A stretch of 64,000 nucleotides of DNA from Flaveria trinervia (lineage: Eukaryota > Streptophyta > Magnoliopsida > Asterales > Asteraceae): positions 70,848,192 to 70,912,191 of the forward strand of contig CM046444.1 of NCBI GenBank assembly GCA_025506515.1, given 5' to 3'. The notes beneath the pieces are model-generated. The model had not been told where the DNA came from and ran no database searches. It saw nothing but the letters and a program-made list of their open reading frames with translations. The translations under genes were made by a program, and so were the position numbers. This document shows, in pieces, positions 20,427 to 32,944 of the stretch. Positions within the stretch are counted from its first letter, which is position 1. Each line of letters opens with the position of its first letter.

Positions 20427-20846
20427 TCACCCGTCTCGGCTCGGGCCTCTTTTTTCGCTAAGGGCATCAACCACCACATTGGCCTTGCCCGGATGGTAGT
20501 GGATCTCACAATCATAATCTTTTATGAGCTCCAACCACCTTCTCTGCCTCATGTTCAGATCTTTTTGCTCGAAGAAGTACTTCAAGCTCTTGTAGTCAGT
20601 GAAAATGGTGCACTTCGTCCCGTACAGATAGTGCCTCCAAATCTTTAGCGCAAAGACCATAGCTGCTAGCTCCAAGTAATGAGCAGGGTAATTGACCTCA
20701 TGAACCTTCAACTGTGAGGATGCATAGGCTATAACCTTCTCTCTCTGAACTAACACGCACCCTAACCCTGAGTAGGAAGCATCACAGTAGACCACCAGAT
20801 CTTCACTTCCATCGGTAATGATAGAACAAGAGCTTGAGTCAACCAC
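20427..20846 (-). pseudogene. pol: Gypsy RNase H
   Basis: Motifs are VYCDASYSGLGCVLVQ, LELAAMVFALKIWRHYLYG and FTDYKSLKYFFEQKDLN, giving the three acidic positions D, E and D, followed by the tether RRWLELIKDYDCEIHYHPGK. This segment is open for 139 residues but is out of frame with RT upstream and the integrase downstream. Confidence 0.92.
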
Positions 20847-21720
20847 GCCTTTAGTTCATCGAACGCCTTCTCTTGATCTTGACCCCATATAAACTTTACA
20901 TCCTTTTGGGTAAACTTGATTAGTGGAGAAGCGATCTTGGGAAAGTCTTGGATGAATCTTCTGTAGTAGCCCGCCAAACCTAAGAAGCTACGAATCTCGG
21001 ATGGCGTCTTTGGTGACGTCCATTGCATAACCGCCTCCACCTTTACCGGGTCCACCATAATCCCATCAGGATTCACCACATGACCCAAGAATTGAACTTC
21101 GCGCAACCAAAACGTGCACTTGGAGAATATAGCATACAACTTCTCCATTCTTAATGTCTCCAACACCTCCCGAATGAGACCGGCATGCTCTTCTTCGATC
21201 TTCGAGTAGATCAGGATATCATCAATGAACAAAATCACTCATCTATCCAACATCGGCCGGCACACTCGATTCACCAAATCCACAAAGGCAGTTGGCACGT
21301 TAGTTAGACCAAAATAAATAACGAGGAACTCGTAGTGTCCATAACGCGTATGGAAAGTTGTCTTAGGAATGTCTTGTTCCTTCACCTTCAATTGATGATA
21401 GCCAGATCGTAGATCTATCCTCGAGAACCAACTGGCACCTTGGAGCTGGTCGAACAAGTCATTAATCCTTGGTAACGGGTACCTATTCTTCACCGTCAAC
21501 TTGTTCAACTCTCGATAGTCAATCCACATTCGCATACTTCCGTCCTTTTTCTTTCCAAACAATACCGAAGCACCCCACGGAGAGATACTCGGTCAAATGA
21601 ATCCCTTGTCCATTAACTCCTGCAATTGGCTCATGAGTTCCTTCATCTCAGTCGGAACTAATTGATATGGTGCTTTGGCACCGGGTATCAAATCAATTTG
21701 GAACTCAATCTCGCGATCCG
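20762..21720 (-). pseudogene. pol: Gypsy reverse transcriptase
   Basis: The N-terminal part has GAKAPYQLVPTEMKELMSQL, then a stop in GFI*PSISPWGASV near 21595, and KKDGSMRMWIDYRELNKLT. The catalytic motif reads FIDDILIYS at about 21205-21229, directly after an in-frame stop at 21239. Downstream are FLGHVVNPDGIMVD and IRSFLGLAGYYRRFIQDF. The order and motifs are typical of Ty3/gypsy. Confidence 0.93.
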
Positions 21721-22087
21721 ATGGCACGCCAGGTAAGTCTTCTGGGAATATGTCCGAAAGTCGCACACCACTGGTACCTCAGATAATTGTGGTACCGACA
21801 CATCCACATCGTTTACGTATGACAAGTAGGCACTACATCCACGTTTCATGCACTTCCCCACCACCGCCATCAAAATCACCTTCAGGATCGTAGTAATGCG
21901 ATCTCCATAAATCGTAACCAAATTCCCATCGGGCGCAACTAATCGAATCATCTTCTTGCAACATATGATGTTTGCTTCATAGGTTGCTAACCCGTTCATC
22001 CCTAGCACTACATCAGTCCACCATGGGGCATCACGTGTAACCTAGCAGCAAACCTATGACCTTCTAGTTCTATAGCACAGTCCTCTA

Positions 22088-22300
22088 TCATATTAGTATT
22101 CTAGTGGACTTACCAATAGCGGTTTCTACATCGAATGGTTCACTAACATTTCTACTACTAATAGGCCACTTAGCACAGAAAGTAGTGGAAATAAAACTCC
22201 TACTAGCATCAAAATCAAACAATACAGAGGCACAAGTTTGGTTTACTAGAAACATACCTGACACGACATCGGGATCATCTCTGGCTTCCTCTCGGGTCAT
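22088..22300 (-). pseudogene. pol: Gypsy aspartic protease fragment
   Basis: The segment SGMFLVNQTCASVLFDFDASRSFIS matches the start of a plant gypsy protease, but the catalytic D-S/T-G-A is DFDA here (near 22210), so the active site is lost. The sequence upstream (22300-22370) and downstream (21720-22088) is the rest of the protease region with several stops. Confidence 0.8.
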
Positions 22301-22370
22301 GGTGTAAGCTCTAGCACTTGCCCTGCCCTCCTTCCTCCGGCTTCTTCTTCGCTCCAGAGCTCTCCGCCCT

Positions 22371-23566
22371 CGGCTTCTTACAGTCTTTGGTCACGTGGCC
22401 CTCCCCGCCACAGGTATAGCACTTCAGCACCTTAAAGTCTCTAGCGACATGGCCAGGCTTGCCACACCTAAAGCATACATTCATTCACATCCCGCACACA
22501 CCGGTATGCTCCCTTCCACATCTGGCACACTTTTTCAGCCCTGATCTTGATGACACCCACAGTCGTCCACCTTCATCTTCTTGTTGTTTGGAGTGAGACC
22601 ACCACATCCAAACCTCTTCCCATACTAGTTCTTACCATCCCCACTAATCTTCTTCACCTCCACCATAGTCTCCTCTCGCTCATCAAACAATCTACCCACG
22701 AAATCCACCACCGATGGAAAGTTACCTGGCTGAGCAGCAATCAGGTGCCTACGAATGTCAGCCTGCAGTCCCTGGATATACCTCTTTATCTTCCTTGAAA
22801 CTGGCGTCACCTGATCCGGCACCAGCCTTACCATCTCATTGAATTTAGTGGTGTACTGCTGGTGGGTCATGGTTCCCGCTTCCTGTTGCAAGAACTCCCT
22901 CTCGATTTTATGGTGTTCTTTGTGAGGACAGAATTCCTCGATCACCAACTGCTAAACTTCTTCTATTTCATTTTCCTAATGGCTCTAGCACCCTCAGCAT
23001 GGACAATATTGTCCCACCAACACAGCGCTGAATCAACGAAAGAGTGAGTTGCGAACTTCACCTTCTGGTCCTCGTGACACTCACTGATGTCCAAGACTGC
23101 CTCCAACTCCCTCACCCGACGGTGAGCGGCAGCAGCATTGCCATTGCCATCTAAAGTCTAGGGCTTACACCTTGGAACTCCCCATACAGCACCCTCTGGT
23201 CGCTACCCCCACAACACCATCCTCCTCCTCATCAGACAACACAGTCTCAGGCTCCGGTTGTTCCTCCTCCCCTTTGCTTCCTTTGCCCATTGATCCCTTT
23301 CTAGTCTCCTTCTCCTTCCTCTCCTCGCTTCTCACAGCCCTAATGACTTCAGTCACCACAGACGGTAAGACTGTCTGCATGACCTGGTGTACTTAATCAA
23401 CAATCGCCTCCCTAGCTAAGGCATTCAAACTAGTATTCTCATTCTCTTCGCTCCGGCCATGAACCTCAGGGTTCTCATGGGTCGTCTCAGGAGCCTTAGC
23501 ACTACTCCTAGTCACACGTGGACAACCTCTACCTCTAGGAGTCTTGGAAGATTTTTGTCCAGCCAT
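22371..23566 (-). pseudogene. gag: Gypsy gag
   Basis: The ATG at 23566 gives MAGQKSSKTPRGRGCPRVTR. A stop follows near 23395, and the frame continues through an acidic/lysine-rich segment. HSFVDSALCWWDNIV near 23030 is the Gag capsid core. MTHQQYTTKFNEMVRLVPD and FPSVVDFVGRLFDEREETM follow in another frame. Two tandem zinc knuckles lie at about 22374-22484 (CFRCGKPGHVARDF, with the last cysteine lost, and CYTCGGEGHVTKDC, intact). The order is normal, but the reading frame is broken several times. Confidence 0.9.
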
Positions 23567-23899
23567 CCTCTAACACACTATAAGATTCAAACACTAACGC
23601 GGTCATTCAAGGTAATAACTTAGTTTATGTCAAGTATAGTAAGTCCTTATTACAGTGGCCAGTTGTGATTAGCCACTTACTTTACTCTTCATACCCCCAA
23701 GCATTTCCAATCCTGACTACATCAGTATCTAAATCTACTAAAAGCACATAAATCACATAACATGCGCATATAATGCCGATTAACATTAAAGAAAATACCT
23801 CATGGCATGTAGCTACTCGGGCTGACATCCCTCTTGTTGTCCTATTTTCAGTTTAAGTTTAGATTTTTAAAAATTATTTAACGCAATTCTTTTAAACTT

Positions 23900-23913
23900 T
23901 GGCTCTGATACCA
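23900..23913 (-). promoter_or_regulatory. Primer-binding site (initiator tRNA-Met), gypsy element
   Basis: The minus strand reads TGGTATCAGAGCCA three bases inside the 5' LTR, as expected for initiator tRNA-Met priming. Confidence 0.92.
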
Positions 23914-23916
23914 ACT

Positions 23917-25849
23917 TGTAAGGCCCCGTTCCCGGAGACCTCATAATTGGACATTCACAGCATTAATAGATTAAACATTATAAATTTGCAAGCTTAAGCA
24001 GTGGAATTATTTTAACAAAAGCCATTCATTTCACTAAAAACATTGTTGTTGAGCAATACACTATTGTTTCACCGAATGCAAAAGAATTGTTTAATTGCAT
24101 TACAAAACAACACCAATAACAAGTATGAATGGATGTCAGCCTTTCCCTACCAATGTTTACCTGCCAACTGAAAATGAATAAGAGTCAGCGTTGCTAAGTG
24201 AGTTCTAGTTTTAAAAGTAATAAAATGCTTTCTGTAAGGTATATATATGAATATACTATTTTTGTGAAATTTCATCTCTTTATACGTGAGCATGCATTAA
24301 CTATACAACCAGATAATGCTTCTTTTCTTTATTGTATGCCTTCTTTATTATGTACTCTTTTATCTTAATCTTTCACTGTTTATGTGTACCAATGAGCAAT
24401 ACCCTAAAATATATGCGTGGGGGAAACTGGTGCTGGGTCCTCTGGTACCCCAATGGGCACTCATTACTATATGCAAGGCCGGCCCAGTCACATAGGATAC
24501 GCTGCAAAGGTCCGCCAATCTCAATTGACTGCCCCATGTGCATAATAGGGTAGCTAACCCACATCACAGTTAAGCTAACGACAACATGGTCGTGCACCTC
24601 CTATAAGCTTGCAAGACTTGTTAACATTTTATTTAAGTTCCACTTCTCTTCTTCATTGCTCTTTCGCTTTATTATTATTAGTAATACTTTACGTTAGGAT
24701 AATAAACACACCATGTAATTTCATACACTAATAGTAATAATAATACGGAACAGTCATAAAACAATCATAATCATGCATAAAACTAAGCATTAATAAGCCC
24801 TAGTCAAACCTTGGTCAAAATCCTAATAGCACAGACTCCCAAAAATTGCGTAATAAATTCTAAGTGTTTAGGCGCACCTATACTTTTTAGGCGCATGAGC
24901 CCTGTTTGGGTGCTTCATCACTATGCAGGTGCTTTAGCCAACACTTACCGCTTTAACACTTAGGCGCATGAACCATTCAGGCGAATGAACTATTCGGGCG
25001 TATGGTCCATTCGGACGCATGGACACTTAGGCGCATGGCCATTCGGACGCATGAACACTTAGGCGCATGGCCATCCGGACGCATGAACACTATTGGGGCA
25101 CATAACCTAACACTTAGTCATCCGATTAGAAATTCTAGGCGCACGAACCACTGTTCAGGCGCATGAGTTACACTTAAAACATTTCTAAGGCATTTCCAGG
25201 CGCATGAGTCTTATTTAGGCGCATGAACCTTCTGCTCAACATGTTTCTAGGATATTTTCAAACCCAAACTTCAAGCCTATTTGTTCTAAGCTTACCAAGG
25301 CTATTCTAAACATGAATAACCTATAAGAATCTAAGAAACATCATCAAACATGAATAATACATACGGGTATACATACATAAACATTGAAAAATTGTTTAAA
25401 TACATATTCAGCCCCAAAAAGTTTAAAACAAGTAAAACCGGGGTCTAGAAACTCACCTGGTGCAACTTGGGTGTATCTTCCTTCTAACCCGTATGCGAAT
25501 GAGTGCAAACACCTAGAAACCCACCAAACACACACAAACGAACGCACACACAAACACATATGCACATAACCGAGACAAAACCGATCATGAACACTTAAAA
25601 ATTTTGAATTCTTAACTTGAATTCAGCCTATTCTTCTTCTTCTTCTTCTTCTTTAAACCCGTAGGTTCTCTACTCCCCTCTCTCGCTAATCCGATTGAAA
25701 AGGTGATGTGAAGAGAGGGTGGGCGGCCATGCCCACCTTTACACTAACTTTTTGTACTTTTGTCCCCTTTTTACATTTTTAACCCCTCTACTTGGGTTTA
25801 TTGATGTTTCCTTCTTTTATTTACTTTAATATAATAACCGGGTGTTACA
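23917..25849 (-). repeat. 5' LTR of the gypsy element
   Basis: This 1933-bp partner of 17027-18931 begins TGTAAGGCCCCG and ends GGGTGTTACA on the plus strand. The GGCGCATGAAC word array lies at about 24868-25230, and a TTC run near 25626-25652. Confidence 0.92.
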
Positions 25850-26766
25850 AGGGAATTCGAGTCTCTAATGAAAGCTGAGTTCGAGATGAGTGCTATGGGA
25901 GAAATGAAGTTCTTTCTTGGATTACAGGTGGAGCAGACACCAAAAGGAATCTTCATGCATCAGTCCAATATGTAGGAGATATCCTTAGTCGATTCGACAT
26001 GGAGAATGCTACGACTGCTGGAACACCACTTGCCACGAACCATGATATGGCACCCAATGAAAATGATGATCCGGTAGATGGCACTATGTACCGAGGAATG
26101 ATCGGGTCTCTTATGTATCTCACAGCCTCTCGTCTTGATATTATGTTTGCCACGTGTCTCTGCTCCAGATATCAGGCTAAACCAAAAGTAAATCATCTAA
26201 ATGGAGTTAAAAGGATCTTTCGTTATCTGAAGGGTACTCCAACACTCGGGTTATGGTATCCTCACGATCATGACTTTGAGCTTACAACGCATAGTGACTC
26301 GGGCTATGGTGGTTGCAAGAAGAACTACAAGTCAACATCAGCGGGATGTCAGTTCTTTGGAACACGATTAGTCACCTAGCAATGTAAGAAGAAGACATAT
26401 GTTGCTCTGTCAACATGTGAAGTTGAATATGTTGTTGCTGCAAGCTGCTGCTCCCAAATCATTTCGATTCAATAGCAAATGCAAGACTACAGTTTGCAAT
26501 TTTCTAACACCCCTATCTTTGTTGATAATTCTGCTGCAATTGCTGTCACTAAAAATCCAGTCCAACACCCAAAAACAAAACACATCGGTATTAAATATCA
26601 CTTTATACGTGACTGTTTTGAAAAGAAATTAATCGATGTTGTTAAAGTTAATACGGATTTTCAATGCGCTGACCTCTACACAAAAGTGTTTGACAAACCT
26701 CGGTTTTTATATATTCTAGAGGTTAATGGCGTGAAAAAGAAAAGTGATGTGATTCAAGAAGAATAA
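25850..26766 (+). pseudogene. pol: Element B reverse transcriptase right part and RNase H
   Basis: The sequence resumes at FESLMKAEFEMSAMGEMKFFLGLQV, exactly where 17021 left off. A frameshift follows near 25970, then MYRGMIGSLMYLTASRLDIMFATC. RNase H shows THSDSGYGGCKKNYKSTSAGC, with stops near 26378, and then FVDNSAAIAVTKNPVQHPKTKHIGIKYHF, which keeps the D-N-S-A motif better than A. The pol end is at 26764-26766. Confidence 0.9.
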
Positions 26767-28156
26767 AGTTCTTAGTCCGACAAGTCTTTTCTTATTATTT
26801 AATTTTTAGTTTTTATTTTTATTTTTTTAACTTATTTTCCTATCTTTTAAAATCCAAAAACACAAAAATATTTTCGGCATTAGAATTTTAGGGGGAGAAT
26901 AGTTGAGTGTAAAGTTTTAAATTACAAAAAAACAAAGGGGGAAGGCAGATAAGCTGAAAGCAAAGAAATCATATCTGTGATTTTGATTTAAAATTTATGG
27001 AAAATAATAGTACACAGGGAACAAATTGTTTGGGACATCAAAAGGATTTAATTTTCAAAATGAAAAATTCAAATTACAAGTTTGAGAAGTCTAAGAAAAA
27101 TTAAGGAAAAGTGATAGTACACTAGTATGCTACTAAGGTAACACAGAGAAAATAGACCTAGGGGTGCTAGTTCATTATATGATGTGTCGGTAGATTCAAC
27201 ACAATAGACTAGTAGACTTCATTCGTGAATAAAATACAAACTAATATGTTAAACCTGATGTGGGTTCTCATCTTATCCCTAGTTAACACAATCAACGGAT
27301 TTCCAATAAGGGGTGACGAGCAAAATAAACGGCATAAATGTGTGCAGATGACCATAAAATAAGCAAGGCACATGGAAAAAGTGCTATGTACAATCAAGCT
27401 AATGACTAATGTTATTGGTGTGTTATGTGCAAAAGAAAAACAAATGCTCTCACAAGAAGATAGGTTGTGTGCCTCTCTGATGTGCGATGACACTGACCTG
27501 AGGATAAACATAACCTAAATATTCTAGAATTCATTGTTGTTTGCGCCTCTCTACTGTGCGATGGCATTGACCTGAGGCTTGGCATCTCTTTGAAAGCTCT
27601 TAGAATAGTTTCTTCTTGTCAAATACCCGTAGACCACTCAGAAATCTCATGAGGAATGTTGATTATGATATAAGTGTGGGATCCCTAAACACTTGTTGAA
27701 ATAATATAACCTAACGTATGACCAATGTGAGTCAAAATATATGTATGGATTTAAGTGGACAAATATACTGACAATCATCATGGCTGTAACTCCAGACAGT
27801 CAAAATCATTGTGTACATCTTATAGCTCTAGTATGATTTCCTGAAAGTGCTATTGACTCTTAGACAAATGAGAATCTAGTATCAAAGTACTTGTAAAAGG
27901 GTCCCAAATGATTATGATATACCTTTATGATTCTATATGAATCCTTCCGGAAATGATAAAATTAATTGAAGCTATTCTACTCAGGGGGAAAAATCAGTGA
28001 GATGATGTGTGAAAGTTTTTAATCCACCTCAAACCGAAATCACAAAAATATGCCTTCTTTTGTTGTAATTAAAGTTGTTTTTTTGTTTTTATTTTCTGCT
28101 TTGCGTAAATTTCGAACTAAGTAACTATATGAACACCGTGAAACACAAGGTAAAAG
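26767..28156 (+). other. Non-coding spacer between pol and the third ORF of element B
   Basis: Like 6715-8118 of A, it holds a T-rich start, TTTTAGGGGGAGAATAG at 26886-26902, and the duplicated block with CACTGACCTGAGG near 27490 and CATTGACCTGAGG near 27563. No domain-bearing frame is present. Confidence 0.6.
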
Positions 28157-28292
28157 GATCACGTCTGAGGTGATCAAATGTTTTTCAATTAAAAGGATCA
28201 CGTCTGAGGTGATCAGATGTTTTTCAATTAAAAGGATCATGTCTAAGGTGATCAAATGGGTTTCAATTAAAATGGTCATGTTTGAGATGACC
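28157..28292 (+). repeat. Four-copy hairpin array, element B (39-bp period)
   Basis: Units start at 28157, 28196, 28235 and 28274, exactly 39 bp apart. Stems are GATCAC/GTGATC twice, GATCAT/GTGATC (one wobble pair) and GGTCAT/ATGACC; loops are GTCTGAG, GTCTGAG, GTCTAAG and GTTTGAG. The linkers are AT-rich. Confidence 0.88.
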
Positions 28293-28349
28293 GTTGTTCA
28301 TAATGTTATATATCAAAGGTTAAATCTTAAGTGCTTGGAAGTGTATGAT

Positions 28350-28585
28350 GTCAAACTCATAAGTATGAGCAATCGTATGATTAAATCATAAGCATGACCC
28401 AATCATGCGTATGAACCATAAGTATGAAAAAATCACACGATTGGACCATGAGTATGGGAACAATCATGCGATTGGATTATAAGAATGAACCACTTATACG
28501 ACTGGATGAAGGAGCCTAAGCCAGTCGCACAACTGAACCCCAGTCGCACGATTGAAGCATGCGTATGGGTCCAGTCGCACAACTA
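28350..28585 (+). repeat. Palindromic-word array upstream of the internal TATA box, element B
   Basis: Degenerate words such as CCAGTCGCACAACTGAAC and CAGTCGCACGATTGAAG repeat up to the TATA box, matching 8330-8636 of A. Confidence 0.75.
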
Positions 28586-28598
28586 AAATTTAAGACAG

Positions 28599-28606
28599 TA
28601 TAAATA
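28599..28606 (+). promoter_or_regulatory. TATA box of a putative internal promoter for the third ORF, element B
   Basis: TATAAATA has the same upstream array and downstream AGTCGGTCG as element A, 663 bp before the ATG at 29269. Confidence 0.6.
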
Positions 28607-29268
28607 AGGGGGTTAGTCGGTCGTATTCTTTACCACCCTTCAAAACTCTCAAAAACCACCCATACACAGACACTCTACAAAAATTTGACTATTGTGATTA
28701 CCCTGTGATTGTGTTACTAACTGTTTTCCTACTCATCTACAGGTACTGTGCAACTGAAATCAACCCAAATGAATGGTTTAATCGAACCCTAAATGACCGC
28801 AATGGTTAAGATCAATAACCGGGACTAAACACTTAAAATAGACCACTTAAATGGACACTAATGTTGATTTAAATAAAGCTAAGTGTTATTTCGAGTCTCT
28901 GCAGTCCAAATGAATCTAAACACGAAGTGTAATGTCAATTTTGACAAAGATTCAAATCTATGGTGTTCAACAGTGAAAGATGCGAATGGACATGCTGATG
29001 AACTTTAGTCGCACGATTGAGCCAGACGCATTACTCAATCGCACGAGTGAATCATGCATGTGGGTCCAGTAGCACGACTGACTGAACCGCATGGCATAGC
29101 ATACGACTAAGTTCAGTCGCACGCTCAATCGTGCGACTAAACTCAATCGTACGACGGAACTCAATTGTATGGTTCAATCGCACGATTGAACCAGTTGATC
29201 AACATCATTCAAAATTCAACAATTAACTCATACAACCAAAATGTATATGTTTCTTGTGTTGCATCACT
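28607..29268 (+). other. Leader region of the third ORF, element B
   Basis: No coding sequence is seen. A good splice-acceptor context (TACTAAC, then a pyrimidine-rich run and CTACAG) ends at 28742. A second palindromic-word cluster lies at about 28980-29190. Confidence 0.5.
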
Positions 29269-30547
29269 ATGGCTAATAGATGGACTATAAGCAACAACAC
29301 AACATGTGTGCTCATCTCGATGTTGCATCATGGAACGCCTCTGAGTTCACTGGGATTATTGCCTTTCTGCGGAGATCAAGGATCTTCAAAGCCATCTCAG
29401 TCCCATGCACACCTTACAGATCCATACAGTAGGCTTTTTGGGAAAACGCAGTGGTTGACAGGTCCGTTTAGCCCCACTGTATTCGGAGCTCCATCTTCGG
29501 ACAAGAGATTGAGATTATTGAAGATGATCTAAGGCAAGTCTTAGATCGGGGTGAGGACGGAGCCTACCCAACCAAGTTGCATCCCCTACCGATTTGGGGA
29601 TGCTTTCTAAGGATCAAGTATGCCGGTGACATCAATGCTGGCGTGCTAAGCAAGGGCAACATGTGCCGCATTCAAATATTTAGCGCACGTGATCCTAAAG
29701 TATATAGCCTGCAGGCGTGGAGTATTGACAAGATGTCTGACCAAATCTAGAATGCATATGTTGCACTAGTACTGAACCACCCGTTCAGTTTCTCTCGCAT
29801 GATCTTCTCCTACCTGATCAAGAACATTGAGGCCAAAGGCAAGGAAGGCTTCTGCATGTATCCAAGTTTCTTGCCGATGATTATAGATGAGAAGCTTCCT
29901 ATGCTGCTGAAGGAGAAACATGATGCAGTGATGCTTGAGGTGATGGATGAAACCACCTTGGGCAGGATGAAGGTATATCAGGGGAAGAAGGTGAAGCCCC
30001 CGGTCAAGAGACTGTTTGGGCATCTAGCCAATGAGGACATTGTGGCGCATTCTTGCAAGAAATGATTTCACAATGATAGTGATTTTGATGTTGAGCCTAT
30101 TGTGGTTCCCACTGATAAAGAGGACGATGATGATGATGATCAGGCTGACGGTCAAGGCGGTGGAGATACTATTCCTAGTCAATCAAGAGCCACTAACAAT
30201 TCTACTATATCTCCACCATCTCCACATGGATCTGAGCAGGCTGCTTTCCACCAGGACTTCCTGTTAGATAAGAAGAAGAGTCTGATGATTAGCCTTTCAT
30301 GAAGCAAGTCGGTAGCCAGGTTATGACTACCGAGAAAGGGAAAGAGGAGGTTGGTGGACGCCAAGCTGGGTCTAAGGGTGGTGATACTGATTTCACTAAT
30401 CCAACATATACGACCAACCAGTCGATTAGCTCAGGGGGAGCCCCAGTCGCAAAGGGTCCAAGGAAGAAGAGGATGGCCTAACCCCACGACAAAAAGAGTA
30501 AGAGACAAAGGATCACCCTGATCACTTCTTCCACCGCCACAACCACC

Positions 30548-30872
30548 ACCAATACCACAACCATTACCACCACCACACCTACTCCCATCTCTACAGCCAC
30601 TAATACTCCCACCACCACCCATACACTTACATCCACCTCACCCACAATACCCAACACAACTCCACCACAATCCACTCCCATTCTTTCTCTCATCTTCACC
30701 ACAGCCACCACCACTACCACAACCACTACCACCACCACACCCACTCCCACCTCTATAGTCACTGATACTCCCACCACCACCCATACACTTACATCCACCT
30801 CACCCACAATACCGAACACAACTCCACCACAATCCACTCCCATTCCTCCTCCAATCTTCACCACATCCACCA
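30548..30872 (+). repeat. 162-bp tandem duplication encoding Thr/Pro-rich sequence
   Basis: Two consecutive copies of about 162 bp (54 codons) share CACCCATACACTTACATCC and flanking text. Both encode mostly threonine, proline and serine in the ORF frame. Confidence 0.8.
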
Positions 30873-32828
30873 CTACACCACTATTCACCAAGCTGATACA
30901 TCCACTCAATCCCCACTTACAATTGGTTTTGCTCTACCCACTATCGGGTTAGAGGAACAGTTGGCAAGCCTAAACTGATTGGTGCTAAAGCTTCTAGCGA
31001 CAGATGATCTGAGAGCTTATCACATGAACCAGCTAATGGCGGTCATGCTACCCAGCCAAGCAGACAGCTCAGCTCACGGAGAAGAATGTTTTTTACAAGA
31101 GAGCATTAGGTTGAGCTCACTATGCACTGAAGAGTCAAAATATTTGTGATGGAATCGGTAAAAAGGATTAAAGGATTGGATAAGAAGAACAAATGGATTA
31201 TGCTAAAGTTGAAGTGGATAAAGGGCGAGCCCCAAAAGATCAAAGGTAGTGATGATGATGAAGGAGATGATGAGGATGAGACTTTTGATGATGAATGAGA
31301 AAAAGATGATGATGAGAAAGTTGGAGGTAGTGGTAAAGATACAAGAGTTGATGATGACGATGAGGATGATCAAGAAGGTGATGCATCTACATTAACCTCA
31401 AGTCAATCTGCACGGGAGAGGCACTCAAAAGGAGACTCGTCGTCTGCAGCTCCAGCTGAAGTAACTTAGGAACAGGGCAAGAGTGATGCTCAATAGCCTG
31501 AGGAATATGATGTTATACCCCTTCAACAAGTCAAGACTCAGCTCACTATGATTCTTGACTTCCAAGGGATTCTAAGAAGGTCTGTGAGCTATACCCCAGA
31601 AGAAGGAGACATGATCCATTATCTGATAGATGAGCAGCTGGCTGATATGATCATATTAAATCCAGATGAAATTGTCAAAGATGCTTCGAAAGTGGATGTC
31701 TTATGTGATGAGGAGCTACAAGATGTGGATGATAGAGATTAAAGATGTCACAATTAACCACTATCCTGAGTACACTGACCTTGAGGGCAATGTTATTCCT
31801 AACTTGGGTGAACCTTTTGGCAGTGATACCTTTGATAAGCTAGAGGAGATGGAGAAAGAAAAATAGAAAGATGAAAGTTAAGCCCAAGCTTCAGATACAA
31901 ATGTTGATATTAAGAAAACTGAATGCGCAGCTTGTTTTGCTGAAATTAAAGCTCAACATGCACCTCCAAAGCAAAAGGCCTAGACCAAACTTCACATAGT
32001 CAGAGACATCAGAAAGTGTCAGACAAGATTATTGCATGGGCATATTTTGAAGACTAAGAAGTCTATGCTGTTAAAGGGAGAAAGGGATTGAATATTTCAG
32101 ATATCCACATGATCTGAAGACACTTCCTGGTTTTGAGCTTAACCGACTCACATGCTTAGATCTTTTGTATGCCAACCTGAGAAAGTTGTCAAGATGGTTT
32201 GAGGAAACATTGAAGAAAGAATACCACACCAGATGGGTAAACTTCAGACCTTAACAACCTAAGAGGTTCATTTATAACTCTAAAGTTGATCCTATATCTT
32301 GAAGGCCTAAAGTAGTGTTGAAGTGGAGTCCCCCACACATAATGTCCAAGATTCCCTTACGAGAAATGCCTTAGGATTTCACTTCACACTTGAAATGGTG
32401 GTATTAAGATTGGGGATGGGGAAGCAGTCATAGTTCTGAACAGAGATGGGAAGACAGAGACTATCAGGGTATTTGACCCAATGTGGCTTACTAACCTATC
32501 TGCTAATGATGTTTACGCTTTGTACAAGTGACAACTATTCTATGACACACAAGAAATTTTACAAGCTCTACAGTTCCAACATGATATACGACTCTGCTTT
32601 GCATTCGAGATACATGCAAGAGTCACCAAAGAAGAGAATTACAATAAATTTCAAGAGCATGTGAATAATGTTAGAAAATAGGCTAAACTTATCGGATTCA
32701 GAGGAAGATCTCCCAAGCTTATGAACAACAGATTGATCCATAACAGAGCCCAAATTGCTGAAGAAGTACTAAAGATCCGAGAAGAAGGTGATGACCGTGA
32801 AGGTGAAACTAAGCTTCTGGTACATCTG

Positions 32829-32911
32829 CAATTTGATAAATTCAGCCTGCAATTTGATAAATTCAGCCTGCATTTGATACATTCAGCCTGCAATTTGATA
32901 AATTCAGCCTG
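32829..32911 (+). repeat. 21-bp tandem repeat, four copies
   Basis: The unit is CAATTTGATAAATTCAGCCT plus G; the third copy is one base short. It lies in the 3' tail of the third ORF of B. Confidence 0.9.
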
Positions 32912-32944
32912 ATTTGGTTTCAATATTGGAGCAATTGCATGCCA

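Larger units (their letters stand above)
17027..25849 (-). mobile_element. Complete Ty3/gypsy chromovirus-type element nested in element B
   Basis: Two LTRs of about 1.9 kb (17027-18931 and 23917-25849) enclose gag, protease, RT, RNase H, integrase and a chromodomain-like end, all on the minus strand. The initiator tRNA-Met primer site and the polypurine tract are in place. Flanks AAGGA (17022-17026) and AGGGA (25850-25854) are a 5-bp target duplication with one change. In the first 85 bp of the two LTRs I count about seven differences, so the insertion is not recent. Stops and frameshifts in every domain make it inactive. Confidence 0.93.

Noticed and set aside
30478..30909. 143-residue Gly/Val-rich open frame on the minus strand
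   Set aside because: It is the antisense shadow of the Thr/Pro-rich tract of element B.
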